Made by a program: the position numbers and the translations under genes
Shown here: in pieces, positions 52,860-61,187 of the stretch
How the letters are laid out: every line of letters begins with the position of its first letter
Position numbering within the stretch: the stretch's first letter is position 1
The notes under the pieces: model-generated
Databases searched by the model: none
Told to the model about the DNA's origin: nothing
Seen by the model: the letters and a program-made list of their open reading frames with translations, nothing else
NCBI GenBank assembly: GCA_045544615.1
Contig: JAZPZI010000013.1
Span: 112,051 to 176,050, forward strand
Length of the DNA: 64,000 bases
Source of the DNA: CAKSFT01 sp045544615
GTDB lineage: Bacteria > Bacillota > Clostridia > UBA1381
Direction: 5' to 3'

Positions 52860-54965
52860 TCAAACCAGGGAACCTTCACGTTCCCTTGCCGCATTCTTTT
52901 CAATCACACGCATTTGTTCTTCGAAGGCTTTACCCTTTTTCTCCGAACCGTTTTCACCTGCCGGCTGATAAGTCGGCACAACCTCGGCTACAAGCTTTCT
53001 GATTTCATCCTCATCCCCGGTATATGCCGCCAAAAGAAGTTCTTTGAGCTGTCCCAGGAATGTGTCGGTATCAAACGGAATCGGACTTCCGATATGAATC
53101 AGATTGTTTGGAGTTGTTCTCATACCCTCCTCCGACATCAGCTTTTCTTCATAAAGCTTTTCGCCTGCACGAAGTCCTGTATATTCAATCTTTATATCAA
53201 CATCAGGTCTTAATCCCGAGAGTCTGATAAGATTTCTTGCGAGTGTGTCAATCTTTACCGGCGAGCCCATATCCAGTACAAATATCTCACCGCCTGCAGC
53301 ATAAGTTCCTGCCTGCAGCACCAAAGATGCCGCCTCGGGTATCGTCATAAAATAACGGATAATATCAGGATGGGTAACGGTAACAGGTCCGCCCTTTGCA
53401 ATCTGTTCTTTAAATCTCGGAATAACCGAGCCGTTACTGCCTAAAACATTACCGAATCGAACCGCAACAAACTCGGTCTTTGGCATAAAATCATCAGGAA
53501 TCGAATATTCTTCCTCTCCGCTTGATGTTCTGCGATTTAACGGGAAAAGGTCTGATACCTTTTCATCTCTGATTTTTTTATCAAAGGACTGTATAATCAT
53601 CTCACAGATACGCTTTGATGCACCCATAATATTCGTCGGGTTTACTGCCTTATCGGTCGAGATTAAAACAAATCTCTGACATCCGTTCATCATAGCCGCA
53701 TAAGCTGTCTTATATGTACCCACAGCATTGTTTTTGATAGACTCACATGGGCTATCCTCCATAAGTGGAACGTGCTTATGCGCCGCCGCATGATATACAA
53801 CATCAGGCTTATATTTTTGGAACACCTGATTGATTCGCTTACTGTCACGGACAGAGCCAATCAAGGTAACAAGATTCAGATTCGGGAACTTATCACGAAG
53901 TTCAAGAGAAATCTCGTGAGCGTTATTTTCGTATATATCAAATATTATAAGCTGCTTAGGATTATTCTCTGCAATCTGTCTGCAAAGCTCACTTCCTATC
54001 GAGCCGCCGCCACCTGTTACAAGAATGACCTTATCGCTGAGGAAACTGAAAATCTCCTCCATATTAGTCTTAACACTCTCACGTCCGAGCAGGTCTTCAA
54101 CATCAACATTCTTCATAGAATTTGCAGTAATGTCGCCGTTTACAAACTGATACATTCCTGGCAGATGCTTCAGCTCACAATCGGTTTTCTGGCAAATATC
54201 AAGAATATCACGACGTTCTTCTGCTGATGCGCTCGGAATAGCAAGGAATATCTTTTCGATGTTATACTTTTCAACATTCAAAAGTATTTCATCTCTACCG
54301 CCGACAATCGGAACACTATCAATAAAACGTCCCCATTTATTACTGTCGTCGTCAATTATACAGCAAACACAGTCGTTTATCTCTTTTGCACCGTGCAAGT
54401 CCTGCAAAATCATTCTTCCTGCCGAGCCTGCACCGATTAGCATTACCCTGCTTGCACGTGTTTTTTGCAAAGCCTTGGCGTTTTTGCTTCGCTCAAGCAA
54501 TATGAATCTGTAGGAAAAACGAACAGCAATTACTAGCAAAAACTGTATACCTGCACCCATAATATAATAAGATAGCGGCATACGCTTAAAGAATACTGTA
54601 ATCAGAACAGTATGTGCAAGTGATGTCACAAATGATGAGAATGCAGTTCTTGCAAGCTCTGTATAGCTTGCAAACTTCCATAAGCTCTGATAAAGATGCA
54701 ATGCCCAAAAGATCGCCCAGCAGATTACAGTGTATATCGGAATAAAGTAAAGCCAGGGTGTCAGATATCTGTCCGGAATAATAGAAAACTGCCCGTCAAA
54801 TCGAAGCCAGAGCGCCAAAAAATATGCTCCGTTTACGGCACAAAAATCATAGATCATCAAATAAAATGCTATTGCGTGCCATTTTTCAAACCCAAAATGT
54901 TTTATTTTTTTACCCGAGATGCCATTTTTATCATGCGTCAAAAAGCTTTTTTTCTTGCTTTTCAT
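52860..54965 (-). CDS. UDP-GlcNAc 4,6-dehydratase, membrane form (PglF/CapD/EpsC-like)
   Basis: 701 residues. Four N-terminal helices (about 30-150) precede a first Rossmann domain (RVMLIGAGSAGRMILQDL, about 175) and the catalytic extended-SDR domain (ILVTGGGGSIGSELCRQI; STDKAVNPTNIMGASKR, where Met-x-x-x-Lys replaces Tyr-x-x-x-Lys as is normal for this group). It starts the polysaccharide operon. AGGAGAG precedes the ATG; the leader is about 120 nt. Confidence 0.93.
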   Translation of the reverse strand: MKSKKKSFLTHDKNGISGKKIKHFGFEKWHAIAFYLMIYDFCAVNGAYFLALWLRFDGQFSIIPDRYLTPWLYFIPIYTVICWAIFWALHLYQSLWKFASYTELARTAFSSFVTSLAHTVLITVFFKRMPLSYYIMGAGIQFLLVIAVRFSYRFILLERSKNAKALQKTRASRVMLIGAGSAGRMILQDLHGAKEINDCVCCIIDDDSNKWGRFIDSVPIVGGRDEILLNVEKYNIEKIFLAIPSASAEERRDILDICQKTDCELKHLPGMYQFVNGDITANSMKNVDVEDLLGRESVKTNMEEIFSFLSDKVILVTGGGGSIGSELCRQIAENNPKQLIIFDIYENNAHEISLELRDKFPNLNLVTLIGSVRDSKRINQVFQKYKPDVVYHAAAHKHVPLMEDSPCESIKNNAVGTYKTAYAAMMNGCQRFVLISTDKAVNPTNIMGASKRICEMIIQSFDKKIRDEKVSDLFPLNRRTSSGEEEYSIPDDFMPKTEFVAVRFGNVLGSNGSVIPRFKEQIAKGGPVTVTHPDIIRYFMTIPEAASLVLQAGTYAAGGEIFVLDMGSPVKIDTLARNLIRLSGLRPDVDIKIEYTGLRAGEKLYEEKLMSEEGMRTTPNNLIHIGSPIPFDTDTFLGQLKELLLAAYTGDEDEIRKLVAEVVPTYQPAGENGSEKKGKAFEEQMRVIEKNAAREREGSLV

Positions 54966-55093
54966 ACAAGTCTCTCCTTAGTAAATTTATCATATAACAC
55001 ATAATCAACCGCTAATTTCACAGCCGATTTTACAATTGAGATATTTTATCGTTTTTTACACTTTATACGAAAAATACTATCTTTAACCTTATA

Positions 55094-55122
55094 ATTATAT
55101 AACATTTACATCAAATTGTCAA
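55094..55122 (-). promoter_or_regulatory. Promoter of the polysaccharide operon
   Basis: Consensus TTGACA and TATAAT on the reverse strand with a 17-bp spacer. No terminator for the upstream DUF6056 gene was recognised in 55123-55162. Confidence 0.83.
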
Positions 55123-55162
55123 CAAAGTGTGCTTAAATTTTGCATTTTTAAAAGGCGGATTT

Positions 55163-56878
55163 TCACTTTTTTAAATAAATCTCAAACACTTCTTCAAAAA
55201 TTTCCCAGCTAAAATATGTATGGGTTTTGAAATATGCACCATATTCTTCATCAAAGAGACGGAATCTGCGTGCATCAATCATCCTGCCGTCAAATTCAAA
55301 AGTCACTTCTCTGTTATCGTAGATAACCTCTCTATCCCCCGATTTTATCGTGGTTTTGATGGTCTGATTATCATAGTAAAGTTCCCAGCCATTTGCCTCA
55401 AGGAAATCCCGCATAGGGTAGTACATTTCGCCATCTACGGTAAATACAGGCATCAGGAGTTTTCCGTCAATAATAAGGTCGGAGCAGTTTTTACCGGTCA
55501 GGAATATATCCTTCTCGCTATCAATTCCGTATATTCTCTTAAATCCGTCCTCATATAGCGAGAGTTCGAAAAACTGCACGTACGAATACGGATACTTTAT
55601 ATCCATATTGTATCGCACTTCGCTATCCTTTGTCGCCTTTATATTGTTATTGATTATAACACGGTTTGAAACATACCCCGAAAGTGTCGGCGAAAAGAAA
55701 ATTGCAGTAATAATTACCGCAACAAACGGAAGTGCACCGTGTGAAATCAGCGGTTTGTCTATTGTGTTTTTCACTATCAATGCCGACAAAATCGCAATTA
55801 CAACAATATATACCGGCATCATATTTCTCGGGCCAAAGCTTGTCGAGAAAAGGAGCATCAACATTGCCGCACCGGCAGAAAAAAGAGCCATCGAAAGCTT
55901 TTCCTCAATCCCCGAAAAAAGCATCACCAGTGACGTTGCAAGCATCAATAGTATTATAACACTTCCAAACACTACAGGCTCGGTAAAATGTGTCATAACA
56001 ACACTCGCAATAAGCACAACTGCACCGCCTGCGGCAAAAGCTTTCTTTTTCTTGAAAATCTCAAACAGCATCATAAGCTCACAAACAACAAAGGGCCAGA
56101 GAGAGGCATCCTTGCCAAAGCTAATCGCCATCAGATTTTCGTATCTGTCATAAAGGCTCAGTTTGTTGTTTACCGCCTCACCAAAAAGTCTTGATAGTGT
56201 CGCAGGCGATAAATACACGCTCAAATACCCGAGGAAAATTACCGCAAATACAGCAAATGCTCTTTTTCGCGGACACATCTTGTTTTTAATACCGTAATGC
56301 AAAAGATACATCGCAGAAAGTACCAGCGACATTGCACCCGCCTGCTCGGTTGTTGCACCTGCAAAGAATGCGAGGATATAATAACCGAAGTGGAATTTGT
56401 CAGAATTCACCGCTTTGTCGGTCACAAGAAATGCCGAAAAAGTGAAAATCAACGGGAATATGTAGTTCATCGCACCCGACATCCAGAGCATTCCCTCACG
56501 GAGAGTGTAAACGCTAAGGCAAAGTGTTCCCGAAACCGCAAGAACAAAGAAGATTATGAGGCCTCCTCTTTCCTGCTCTTTTCGGAATGCTTTATAAAAC
56601 ATTCCGTACGCACCAAATATCAGTGCAGGTATTATCATGAAAAAGAGGCTGTCACGAAACGCCAGCAAAAGCTCAAGCATGGCATGAACAAAAGCTCTGC
56701 CGTTGAAATTCACATAGTGCTCATAATTCAGTTTGAAAAAGTTTGCAACTCCATCCAGGCAGAATGTGCCATAGAAAAAATCGTCACCGTAGAGTGTGGT
56801 TAACCCCGAAATTGCAACGGTCAATGCAAGAACTGCACAAAATGCAAGAATTGATATAAATCTGTAGCGTTTTCTCAC
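55163..56878 (-). CDS. Second DUF6056-type membrane protein, with C-terminal stalk-like domain
   Basis: 571 residues from a GTG behind GAGGAGGGG. About ten or more helices occupy residues 8-405. TTLYGDDFFYGTFCLDG and NFNGRAFVHAMLE match the two loop motifs of the protein at 14455-15786, so the two are paralogues, here without GtrA/GtrB neighbours. After the last helix, residues about 430-571 form a soluble outer domain; LMPVFTVDGEMYYPMRDFLE with NGWELYYDNQ resembles the copper amine oxidase N-terminal-like stalk module. Probable GT-C-like glycosyltransferase; the acceptor is unknown. Confidence 0.68.
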   Translation of the reverse strand: MRKRYRFISILAFCAVLALTVAISGLTTLYGDDFFYGTFCLDGVANFFKLNYEHYVNFNGRAFVHAMLELLLAFRDSLFFMIIPALIFGAYGMFYKAFRKEQERGGLIIFFVLAVSGTLCLSVYTLREGMLWMSGAMNYIFPLIFTFSAFLVTDKAVNSDKFHFGYYILAFFAGATTEQAGAMSLVLSAMYLLHYGIKNKMCPRKRAFAVFAVIFLGYLSVYLSPATLSRLFGEAVNNKLSLYDRYENLMAISFGKDASLWPFVVCELMMLFEIFKKKKAFAAGGAVVLIASVVMTHFTEPVVFGSVIILLMLATSLVMLFSGIEEKLSMALFSAGAAMLMLLFSTSFGPRNMMPVYIVVIAILSALIVKNTIDKPLISHGALPFVAVIITAIFFSPTLSGYVSNRVIINNNIKATKDSEVRYNMDIKYPYSYVQFFELSLYEDGFKRIYGIDSEKDIFLTGKNCSDLIIDGKLLMPVFTVDGEMYYPMRDFLEANGWELYYDNQTIKTTIKSGDREVIYDNREVTFEFDGRMIDARRFRLFDEEYGAYFKTHTYFSWEIFEEVFEIYLKK

Positions 56879-56908
56879 CGTATCCCCTCCTCAAAAAATC
56901 TTATCTTT

Positions 56909-56951
56909 TCACCTCCAAAACCTTTTTAGCATATATTATCATTGGAGGTGA
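56909..56951 (+). repeat. Inverted repeat pairing a Shine-Dalgarno with an upstream complement
   Basis: TCACCTCCA (56909-56917) is the exact complement of TGGAGGTGA (56943-56951), the ribosome binding site of the gene at 56957. Loop of 25 nt. Confidence 0.55.
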
Positions 56952-56956
56952 TTTAA

Positions 56957-57367
56957 TTGTTATCATTGGATTGTAATCAGCGGACCACTTGTTGCGGCCT
57001 TAGCATAGTTGTCAGCTTTTTTCTCGGTGTAATTGCGGCAATACTCCGCATTATGGGCGTTATTACCGTCACACCTGCATTTTTGTGGGTAGTCTTTGGT
57101 ATCGCGGTAGTTTATCTTGCTATCGCACTGGCGATATCTGCCTTAAAAGACTCGGAATGCTCACCCAAATGCGTATGCAGGACACTTTCTCTTTTGCTGA
57201 CAGGTGTTTTGGGAACAATACTGACATCTGTTATTCTCCTTGCGATAACCTTTGTTACAACGAGCGTTGTCGGAGCAATTATAACAGGTGCACTTATTGC
57301 CTTCTTCTCGCTTTTGCTGACCACCTCGGCTTGTCTTGTAAAATGCTATGCAGGCTGCAGAGGTTAA
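56957..57367 (+). CDS. Small cysteine-containing membrane protein
   Basis: 136 residues from a TTG start behind GGAGGTGAT, a near-perfect ribosome binding site. Four hydrophobic segments: IVVSFFLGVIAAILRIMGVI, WVVFGIAVVYLAIALAISAL, LLLTGVLGTILTSVILLAIT and VVGAIITGALIAFFSLLLTT. Ten or so cysteines, several in pairs outside helices (CNQRTTCC, CSPKCVC, CLVKCYAGC), are unusual and could bind metal or form disulfides. No family assigned. Confidence 0.7.
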   Translation: MLSLDCNQRTTCCGLSIVVSFFLGVIAAILRIMGVITVTPAFLWVVFGIAVVYLAIALAISALKDSECSPKCVCRTLSLLLTGVLGTILTSVILLAITFVTTSVVGAIITGALIAFFSLLLTTSACLVKCYAGCRG

Positions 57368-57385
57368 CTAACCCCTCTGTTTTAT

Positions 57386-57416
57386 CGGTGTCATACCTAT
57401 GGTGTGGCACCGTTTT
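57386..57416 (+). terminator. Terminator of the small membrane protein gene
   Basis: 12-bp stem CGGTGTCATACC-TAT-GGTGTGGCACCG followed by TTTTATTAT. Its two imperfect pairs are G-U on the forward strand and A-C on the reverse, so it works on the forward transcript. Confidence 0.8.
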
Positions 57417-57530
57417 ATTATGGTGTCTCAGCAAGGTTAAAATACTTCATTACGGAGTAAACTTCACTATCGAAGATAACATCACTTGCCTTCCAGGGCA
57501 AACTTAGGTGATTTCAAGCTCTACTTGAAA
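57413..57530 (-). ncRNA. Candidate structured non-coding RNA
   Basis: No gene is seen in 57417-57574. The stretch contains nested stems: ATCAC/GTGAT around TTGCC/GGCAA, CTTC/GAAG, and GATTTCAAG/CTTGAAATC. A good reverse-strand promoter faces into it at 57533-57561, so the reverse strand is the likelier one. No known RNA family was recognised, and no terminator is evident on that strand. Confidence 0.25.
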
Positions 57531-57532
57531 TC

Positions 57533-57561
57533 ATTATACCACAATTATTTGTCTTTCTCAA
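57533..57561 (-). promoter_or_regulatory. Orphan promoter facing the structured non-coding stretch
   Basis: Reverse strand TTGAGA, 17-bp spacer, TATAAT. No reverse-strand coding frame follows. Confidence 0.5.
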
Positions 57562-57574
57562 TGAAAATTTAAAA

Positions 57575-57606
57575 AAATACCGCAATACTTTCGTATCGCG
57601 GTATTT
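57575..57606 (-). terminator. Terminator of adhE/phosphotransferase unit
   Basis: AAATACCGCAATAC-TTTC-GTATCGCGGTATTT (one mismatch) followed on the reverse strand by a T run. Confidence 0.85.
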
Positions 57607-57609
57607 CTC

Positions 57610-58359
57610 TTATTCGTAATCAACAACGTTAACCCAGGACAAAAGGAATTCTTTTTCCTCTTCGTTACCCTTTACCGACTGCGATGCTGCAACAATCGGC
57701 ATCCATTTCTGAACATACTGTTTGGCAGTATCGCTCTTTTTGCAGAACAGGTCAAGGTACTTATCAGCCACTTCCTGCTTTCCTGCAAGGCAGAACAAAA
57801 GGTATGTTCTTGCCGCATCAGCCGATGCGTTACCCTGTGTTGCATGTGCCCAGTCGATGATATATGCATCACCCTTGTCTGTGATAATTATATTTGCCGG
57901 GTTGAAGTCGCCGTGGCAAACCTTCTTGTGCTTCGGCATACCCTCAAGGCGTGTGTGGAGTTCATAACGAGTTGTTGCATCGAGTGTTGTTTCGCTGATT
58001 TTACGGTTCATCTTATCCTTTAGCTTATTTAAAAGCGGACAGGTATGTGTCTGAACTTCAATCTGCAAATCAACTAAAAGCTCGAGGTATTCGTCCATCT
58101 TTTCAGGGTTTTCCTTCATGAGCTCAGCAAGCGTCTTACCCTCGATATAATCCAAAACGATTGCCCATTTTCCGTCGATTTTTGTAACCTCGTTTATTCT
58201 TGGCATCTTAATGCCTGTTTCCTCAACTCTTGCCTGATTCAAAGCTTCGTTCAAGATATCCGCTTTTGAATACTCCGAATTGAAAAGCTTAATACACTTA
58301 TCACCGTCACGGTAGATTGTCTTGTTTTTGCTTACTGCAACTACATTATCAAGTTTCAT
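57610..58359 (-). CDS. Aminoglycoside phosphotransferase/choline kinase-fold protein
   Basis: 249 residues, protein-kinase-like fold. WAIVLDYIEGKTLAELM is the hinge region, VCHGDFNPANIII the catalytic loop with the base Asp, and AYIIDWAHA the metal-binding motif. It resembles the small family often annotated as TIGR02172-type phosphotransferases in gut Clostridia; the substrate is a small alcohol or sugar and there is no reason to call it antibiotic resistance. Lies 24 bp after adhE behind GGGAGG. Confidence 0.83.
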   Translation of the reverse strand: MKLDNVVAVSKNKTIYRDGDKCIKLFNSEYSKADILNEALNQARVEETGIKMPRINEVTKIDGKWAIVLDYIEGKTLAELMKENPEKMDEYLELLVDLQIEVQTHTCPLLNKLKDKMNRKISETTLDATTRYELHTRLEGMPKHKKVCHGDFNPANIIITDKGDAYIIDWAHATQGNASADAARTYLLFCLAGKQEVADKYLDLFCKKSDTAKQYVQKWMPIVAASQSVKGNEEEKEFLLSWVNVVDYE

Positions 58360-58383
58360 TTCAAAAAACCTCCCTTTTTAAAA

Positions 58384-61023
58384 TCAGGCCTTTTTCGGCA
58401 TCTCTGGTTCAACAAAGTGCTTGCCATAGTAAGCATTAAGATACATCTGCTTAATCTCACTCATGAGCGGATAACGTGGATTTGCACCTGTGCACTGGTC
58501 ATCAAATGCCTGTTCCACCATTTCGTCAAGATTATCCATAAACACTTTCTCATCAATGCCGTAATCCTTGATCGTTTCCTTGATTCCGACTCTCTTTTTA
58601 AGGTCATTTATAGCCTTTATCAGTCTTTCTAATTTATCCGCGTCAGTCTTTCCGCCAAGACCGAGATAGTCTGCAATTTCTGCATAGCGAGCGAGTGTGT
58701 GCGGATGGTCATACTGTGAGAATGTTCCCATCTTAACCGGTGCTTCTGCAGCGTTGAATCTCAATACCTCTTCAATCATAAGAGCGTTTGCAACACCGTG
58801 TGGCAAGTGATGGAATGCGCCAAGCTTATGTGCCATTGAGTGACATACACCCAGGAATGCGTTTGCAAACGCCATACCTGCCATTGTTGCAGCATTTGCC
58901 ATCTTTTCTCTTGCAAGAATATCTTCAGCACCGTTATCATATGCTCTTGGCAGATATTCAAATATTGTCTTCAATGCCTTCAATGCAAGACCGTCTGTGT
59001 AGTCGGTTGCAAGCATTGCGGCGTATGCTTCAACTGCATGTGTTACAGCATCAATACCCGATGCGGCAGTCAATCCTTTCGGTGCTGACATATGGAAGTC
59101 GGTATCAACGATTGCCATATCAGGCATAAGCTCATAGTCTGCCAATGGGTACTTAACGCCTGTCTGCTCGTCTGTGATAACCGCAAAAGGTGTAACTTCA
59201 GAACCTGTACCTGCAGATGTCGGGATCGCAATAAAGTATGCCTTCTCGCCCATCTTCGGGAATGTGTAGACTCTCTTTCTGATGTCGATAAATCTCATCG
59301 CCATATCCATGAAGTCTGCTTCAGGATGCTCGTAGAGTACCCACATAATCTTTGCTGCGTCCATTGCCGAGCCACCGCCGAGTGCGATGATTGTATCAGG
59401 CTTGAATGCTGCCATCTGTGCTGCACCGTTTTTAGCATTTAAAAGTGTCGGGTCAGGCTGAACATCAAAGAAGGTTGTGTGTGCAATTCCCATTTCGTCA
59501 AGCTTATCTGTGATAGGCTTTGTGTATCCGTTTTCATAAAGGAATGTATCTGTTACGATAAATGCTCTCTTTTTGCCCATTACATTCTTGAGCTCGTCGA
59601 GTGCTACAGGGAGACATCCTTTTTTGATATATACCTTCTCAGGTGCTCTGAACCAAAGCATATTTTCCCTTCTTTCTGCTACTGTTTTGATATTCAAAAG
59701 ATGCTTTACACCAACGTTTTCCGATACCGAGTTTCCGCCCCATGAGCCACAACCGAGAGTCAATGACGGTGCAAGCTTGAAGTTATAAAGATCACCGATA
59801 CCGCCGTGTGATGACGGTGTATTTACAAGAATTCGGCAGGTCTTCATACGACTTGCAAACTCATCAATCTTTTCAGTCTCGGTTACTTCATTCAAATATA
59901 CAGAAGATGTGTGACCAAATCCACCGTCTGCAACAAGTCTTTCTGCCTTATCGAGTGCATCTGAGAAGTTCTTTGCCTTATACATCGCAAGTACAGGCGA
60001 TAGCTTTTCGTGTGCAAACTCTTCCGAAAGCTCAACCGATTCAACCTCACCGATCAGGATTTTTGTTCCCTCCGGAACCTTTACACCTGAAAGGTCTGCA
60101 ATCTTAGCAGCAGGCTGACCAACAATTTTTGCGTTGAGTGCGCCGTTTATGATGATTGTCTTTCTTACCTTGTCGGTTTCGGCAGGTGTGAGGAAATAAC
60201 ATCCTCTTGCCAGAAATTCGTCTTTTACCTTGTTATAAACCTTTTCATCAACGATAACCGACTGCTCCGATGCACAAATCATACCGTTATCAAATGTCTT
60301 TGAGTGGATGATTGAGCTTACAGCCAAAAGGATGTCGGCAGACTTGTCGATGATTGCAGGAGTGTTACCCGCTCCAACACCAAGTGCCGGCTTACCGCTT
60401 GAGTATGCAGCCTTAACCATGCCCGGGCCACCTGTTGCAAGGATTATATCTGCTTCCTTCATGACAGTGTTTGTCATATCAAGACTTGGTACATCGATCC
60501 AGTCAATGATGCCCTCTGGTGCACCTGCTGCAACTGCTGCTTCCAAAACAAGCTTTGCTGCTTCGATTGTACAGTTCTTTGCTCTTGGGTGCGGAGAAAT
60601 TATGATGGCGTTTCTTGTCTTTATTGCCAAAAGACACTTAAAGATTGCAGTCGATGTCGGGTTTGTTGTCGGGATAACTGCCGCAATCACACCGATTGGT
60701 TCTGCAATTTTCTTTGTTCCGTATGCCTTATCTTCTTCGATAACTCCGCAAGTTTTTGTCTCCTTATAGGCGTTATAGATATATTCTGATGCATAGTTGT
60801 TCTTGATAACCTTATCTTCAACAACGCCCATGCCGGTTTCTTCAACCGCCATTTTTGCAAGTGGGATTCTTGCCTTGTTTGCAGCTGAAGCGGCTGCCAG
60901 GAAAATTTTGTCAACCTGCTCTTGTGTATATGTTGCAAAAATCTTCTGTGCATTTTTTGCATTAACAATTGCCTTTTCAAGCTTTTCTACGCTGTCTACA
61001 ATTGCATATTCTTTCTTTTTCAT
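58384..61023 (-). CDS. adhE: Bifunctional acetaldehyde-CoA/alcohol dehydrogenase
   Basis: 879 residues. The N-terminal aldehyde dehydrogenase half has its catalytic cysteine in DNGMICASEQSVIV; the C-terminal iron alcohol dehydrogenase half begins near residue 450 and carries iron ligands in AASGIDAVTHAVEAY and HSMAHKLGAFHHLPHG. It reduces acetyl-CoA to ethanol with 2 NADH, the usual redox sink of fermenters, and forms spirosomes. The promoter region carries a Rex-like operator and a LysR-type palindrome. Confidence 0.97.
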   Translation of the reverse strand: MKKKEYAIVDSVEKLEKAIVNAKNAQKIFATYTQEQVDKIFLAAASAANKARIPLAKMAVEETGMGVVEDKVIKNNYASEYIYNAYKETKTCGVIEEDKAYGTKKIAEPIGVIAAVIPTTNPTSTAIFKCLLAIKTRNAIIISPHPRAKNCTIEAAKLVLEAAVAAGAPEGIIDWIDVPSLDMTNTVMKEADIILATGGPGMVKAAYSSGKPALGVGAGNTPAIIDKSADILLAVSSIIHSKTFDNGMICASEQSVIVDEKVYNKVKDEFLARGCYFLTPAETDKVRKTIIINGALNAKIVGQPAAKIADLSGVKVPEGTKILIGEVESVELSEEFAHEKLSPVLAMYKAKNFSDALDKAERLVADGGFGHTSSVYLNEVTETEKIDEFASRMKTCRILVNTPSSHGGIGDLYNFKLAPSLTLGCGSWGGNSVSENVGVKHLLNIKTVAERRENMLWFRAPEKVYIKKGCLPVALDELKNVMGKKRAFIVTDTFLYENGYTKPITDKLDEMGIAHTTFFDVQPDPTLLNAKNGAAQMAAFKPDTIIALGGGSAMDAAKIMWVLYEHPEADFMDMAMRFIDIRKRVYTFPKMGEKAYFIAIPTSAGTGSEVTPFAVITDEQTGVKYPLADYELMPDMAIVDTDFHMSAPKGLTAASGIDAVTHAVEAYAAMLATDYTDGLALKALKTIFEYLPRAYDNGAEDILAREKMANAATMAGMAFANAFLGVCHSMAHKLGAFHHLPHGVANALMIEEVLRFNAAEAPVKMGTFSQYDHPHTLARYAEIADYLGLGGKTDADKLERLIKAINDLKKRVGIKETIKDYGIDEKVFMDNLDEMVEQAFDDQCTGANPRYPLMSEIKQMYLNAYYGKHFVEPEMPKKA

Positions 61024-61066
61024 TCTTATGCCCTGCCTTTTATAAAGATTTTCGTCATTTCTGACT

Positions 61067-61084
61067 TTGTTAATATTTTAACAC
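61067..61084 (-). promoter_or_regulatory. Rex-type operator over the adhE -10 box
   Basis: TTGTTAA-TATT-TTAACAC (forward strand) matches the Rex consensus TTGTTAANNNNTTAACAA at all specified positions but the last. Rex senses NADH/NAD+ and adhE is a classical target. Confidence 0.72.
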
Positions 61085-61103
61085 ACCCTTTCTCTCTTGG
61101 GAA
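61075..61103 (-). promoter_or_regulatory. Probable promoter of adhE
   Basis: Reverse strand TTCCCA, 17-bp spacer, TAAAAT. The -35 box is weak, which would suit an activator-dependent promoter. Confidence 0.55.
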
Positions 61104-61119
61104 CTATTAAAATGTTTTA

Positions 61120-61145
61120 GGGGTATATCTTTTTTGATATACCCC
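61120..61145 (-). promoter_or_regulatory. Perfect palindrome upstream of adhE, candidate LysR-type site
   Basis: GGGGTATATC-TTTTTT-GATATACCCC, 10-bp arms. It is centred near -65 from the expected adhE start, the usual place for a LysR recognition site, and has no T run to act as terminator. Confidence 0.5.
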
Positions 61146-61155
61146 ATTGTAAAAG

Positions 61156-61187
61156 AAAAACACTTCATAAATATATGAAGTGTTTTT
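61156..61187 (-). terminator. Terminator of the LysR regulator gene
   Basis: AAAAACACTTCATA-AATA-TATGAAGTGTTTTT hairpin, T-rich on the reverse strand. Confidence 0.88.

Noticed and set aside
57610..58359. Antibiotic (aminoglycoside) resistance gene
   Set aside because: Only the kinase fold is shared; the gene belongs to a housekeeping-type family and lies behind adhE.
60308..60769. 153-codon forward open frame inside adhE
   Set aside because: Antisense shadow of a highly conserved gene with biased codons; no ribosome binding site.
61120..61145. Terminator for LysR readthrough
   Set aside because: No T run follows on either strand, and a proper terminator already lies at 61156-61187.
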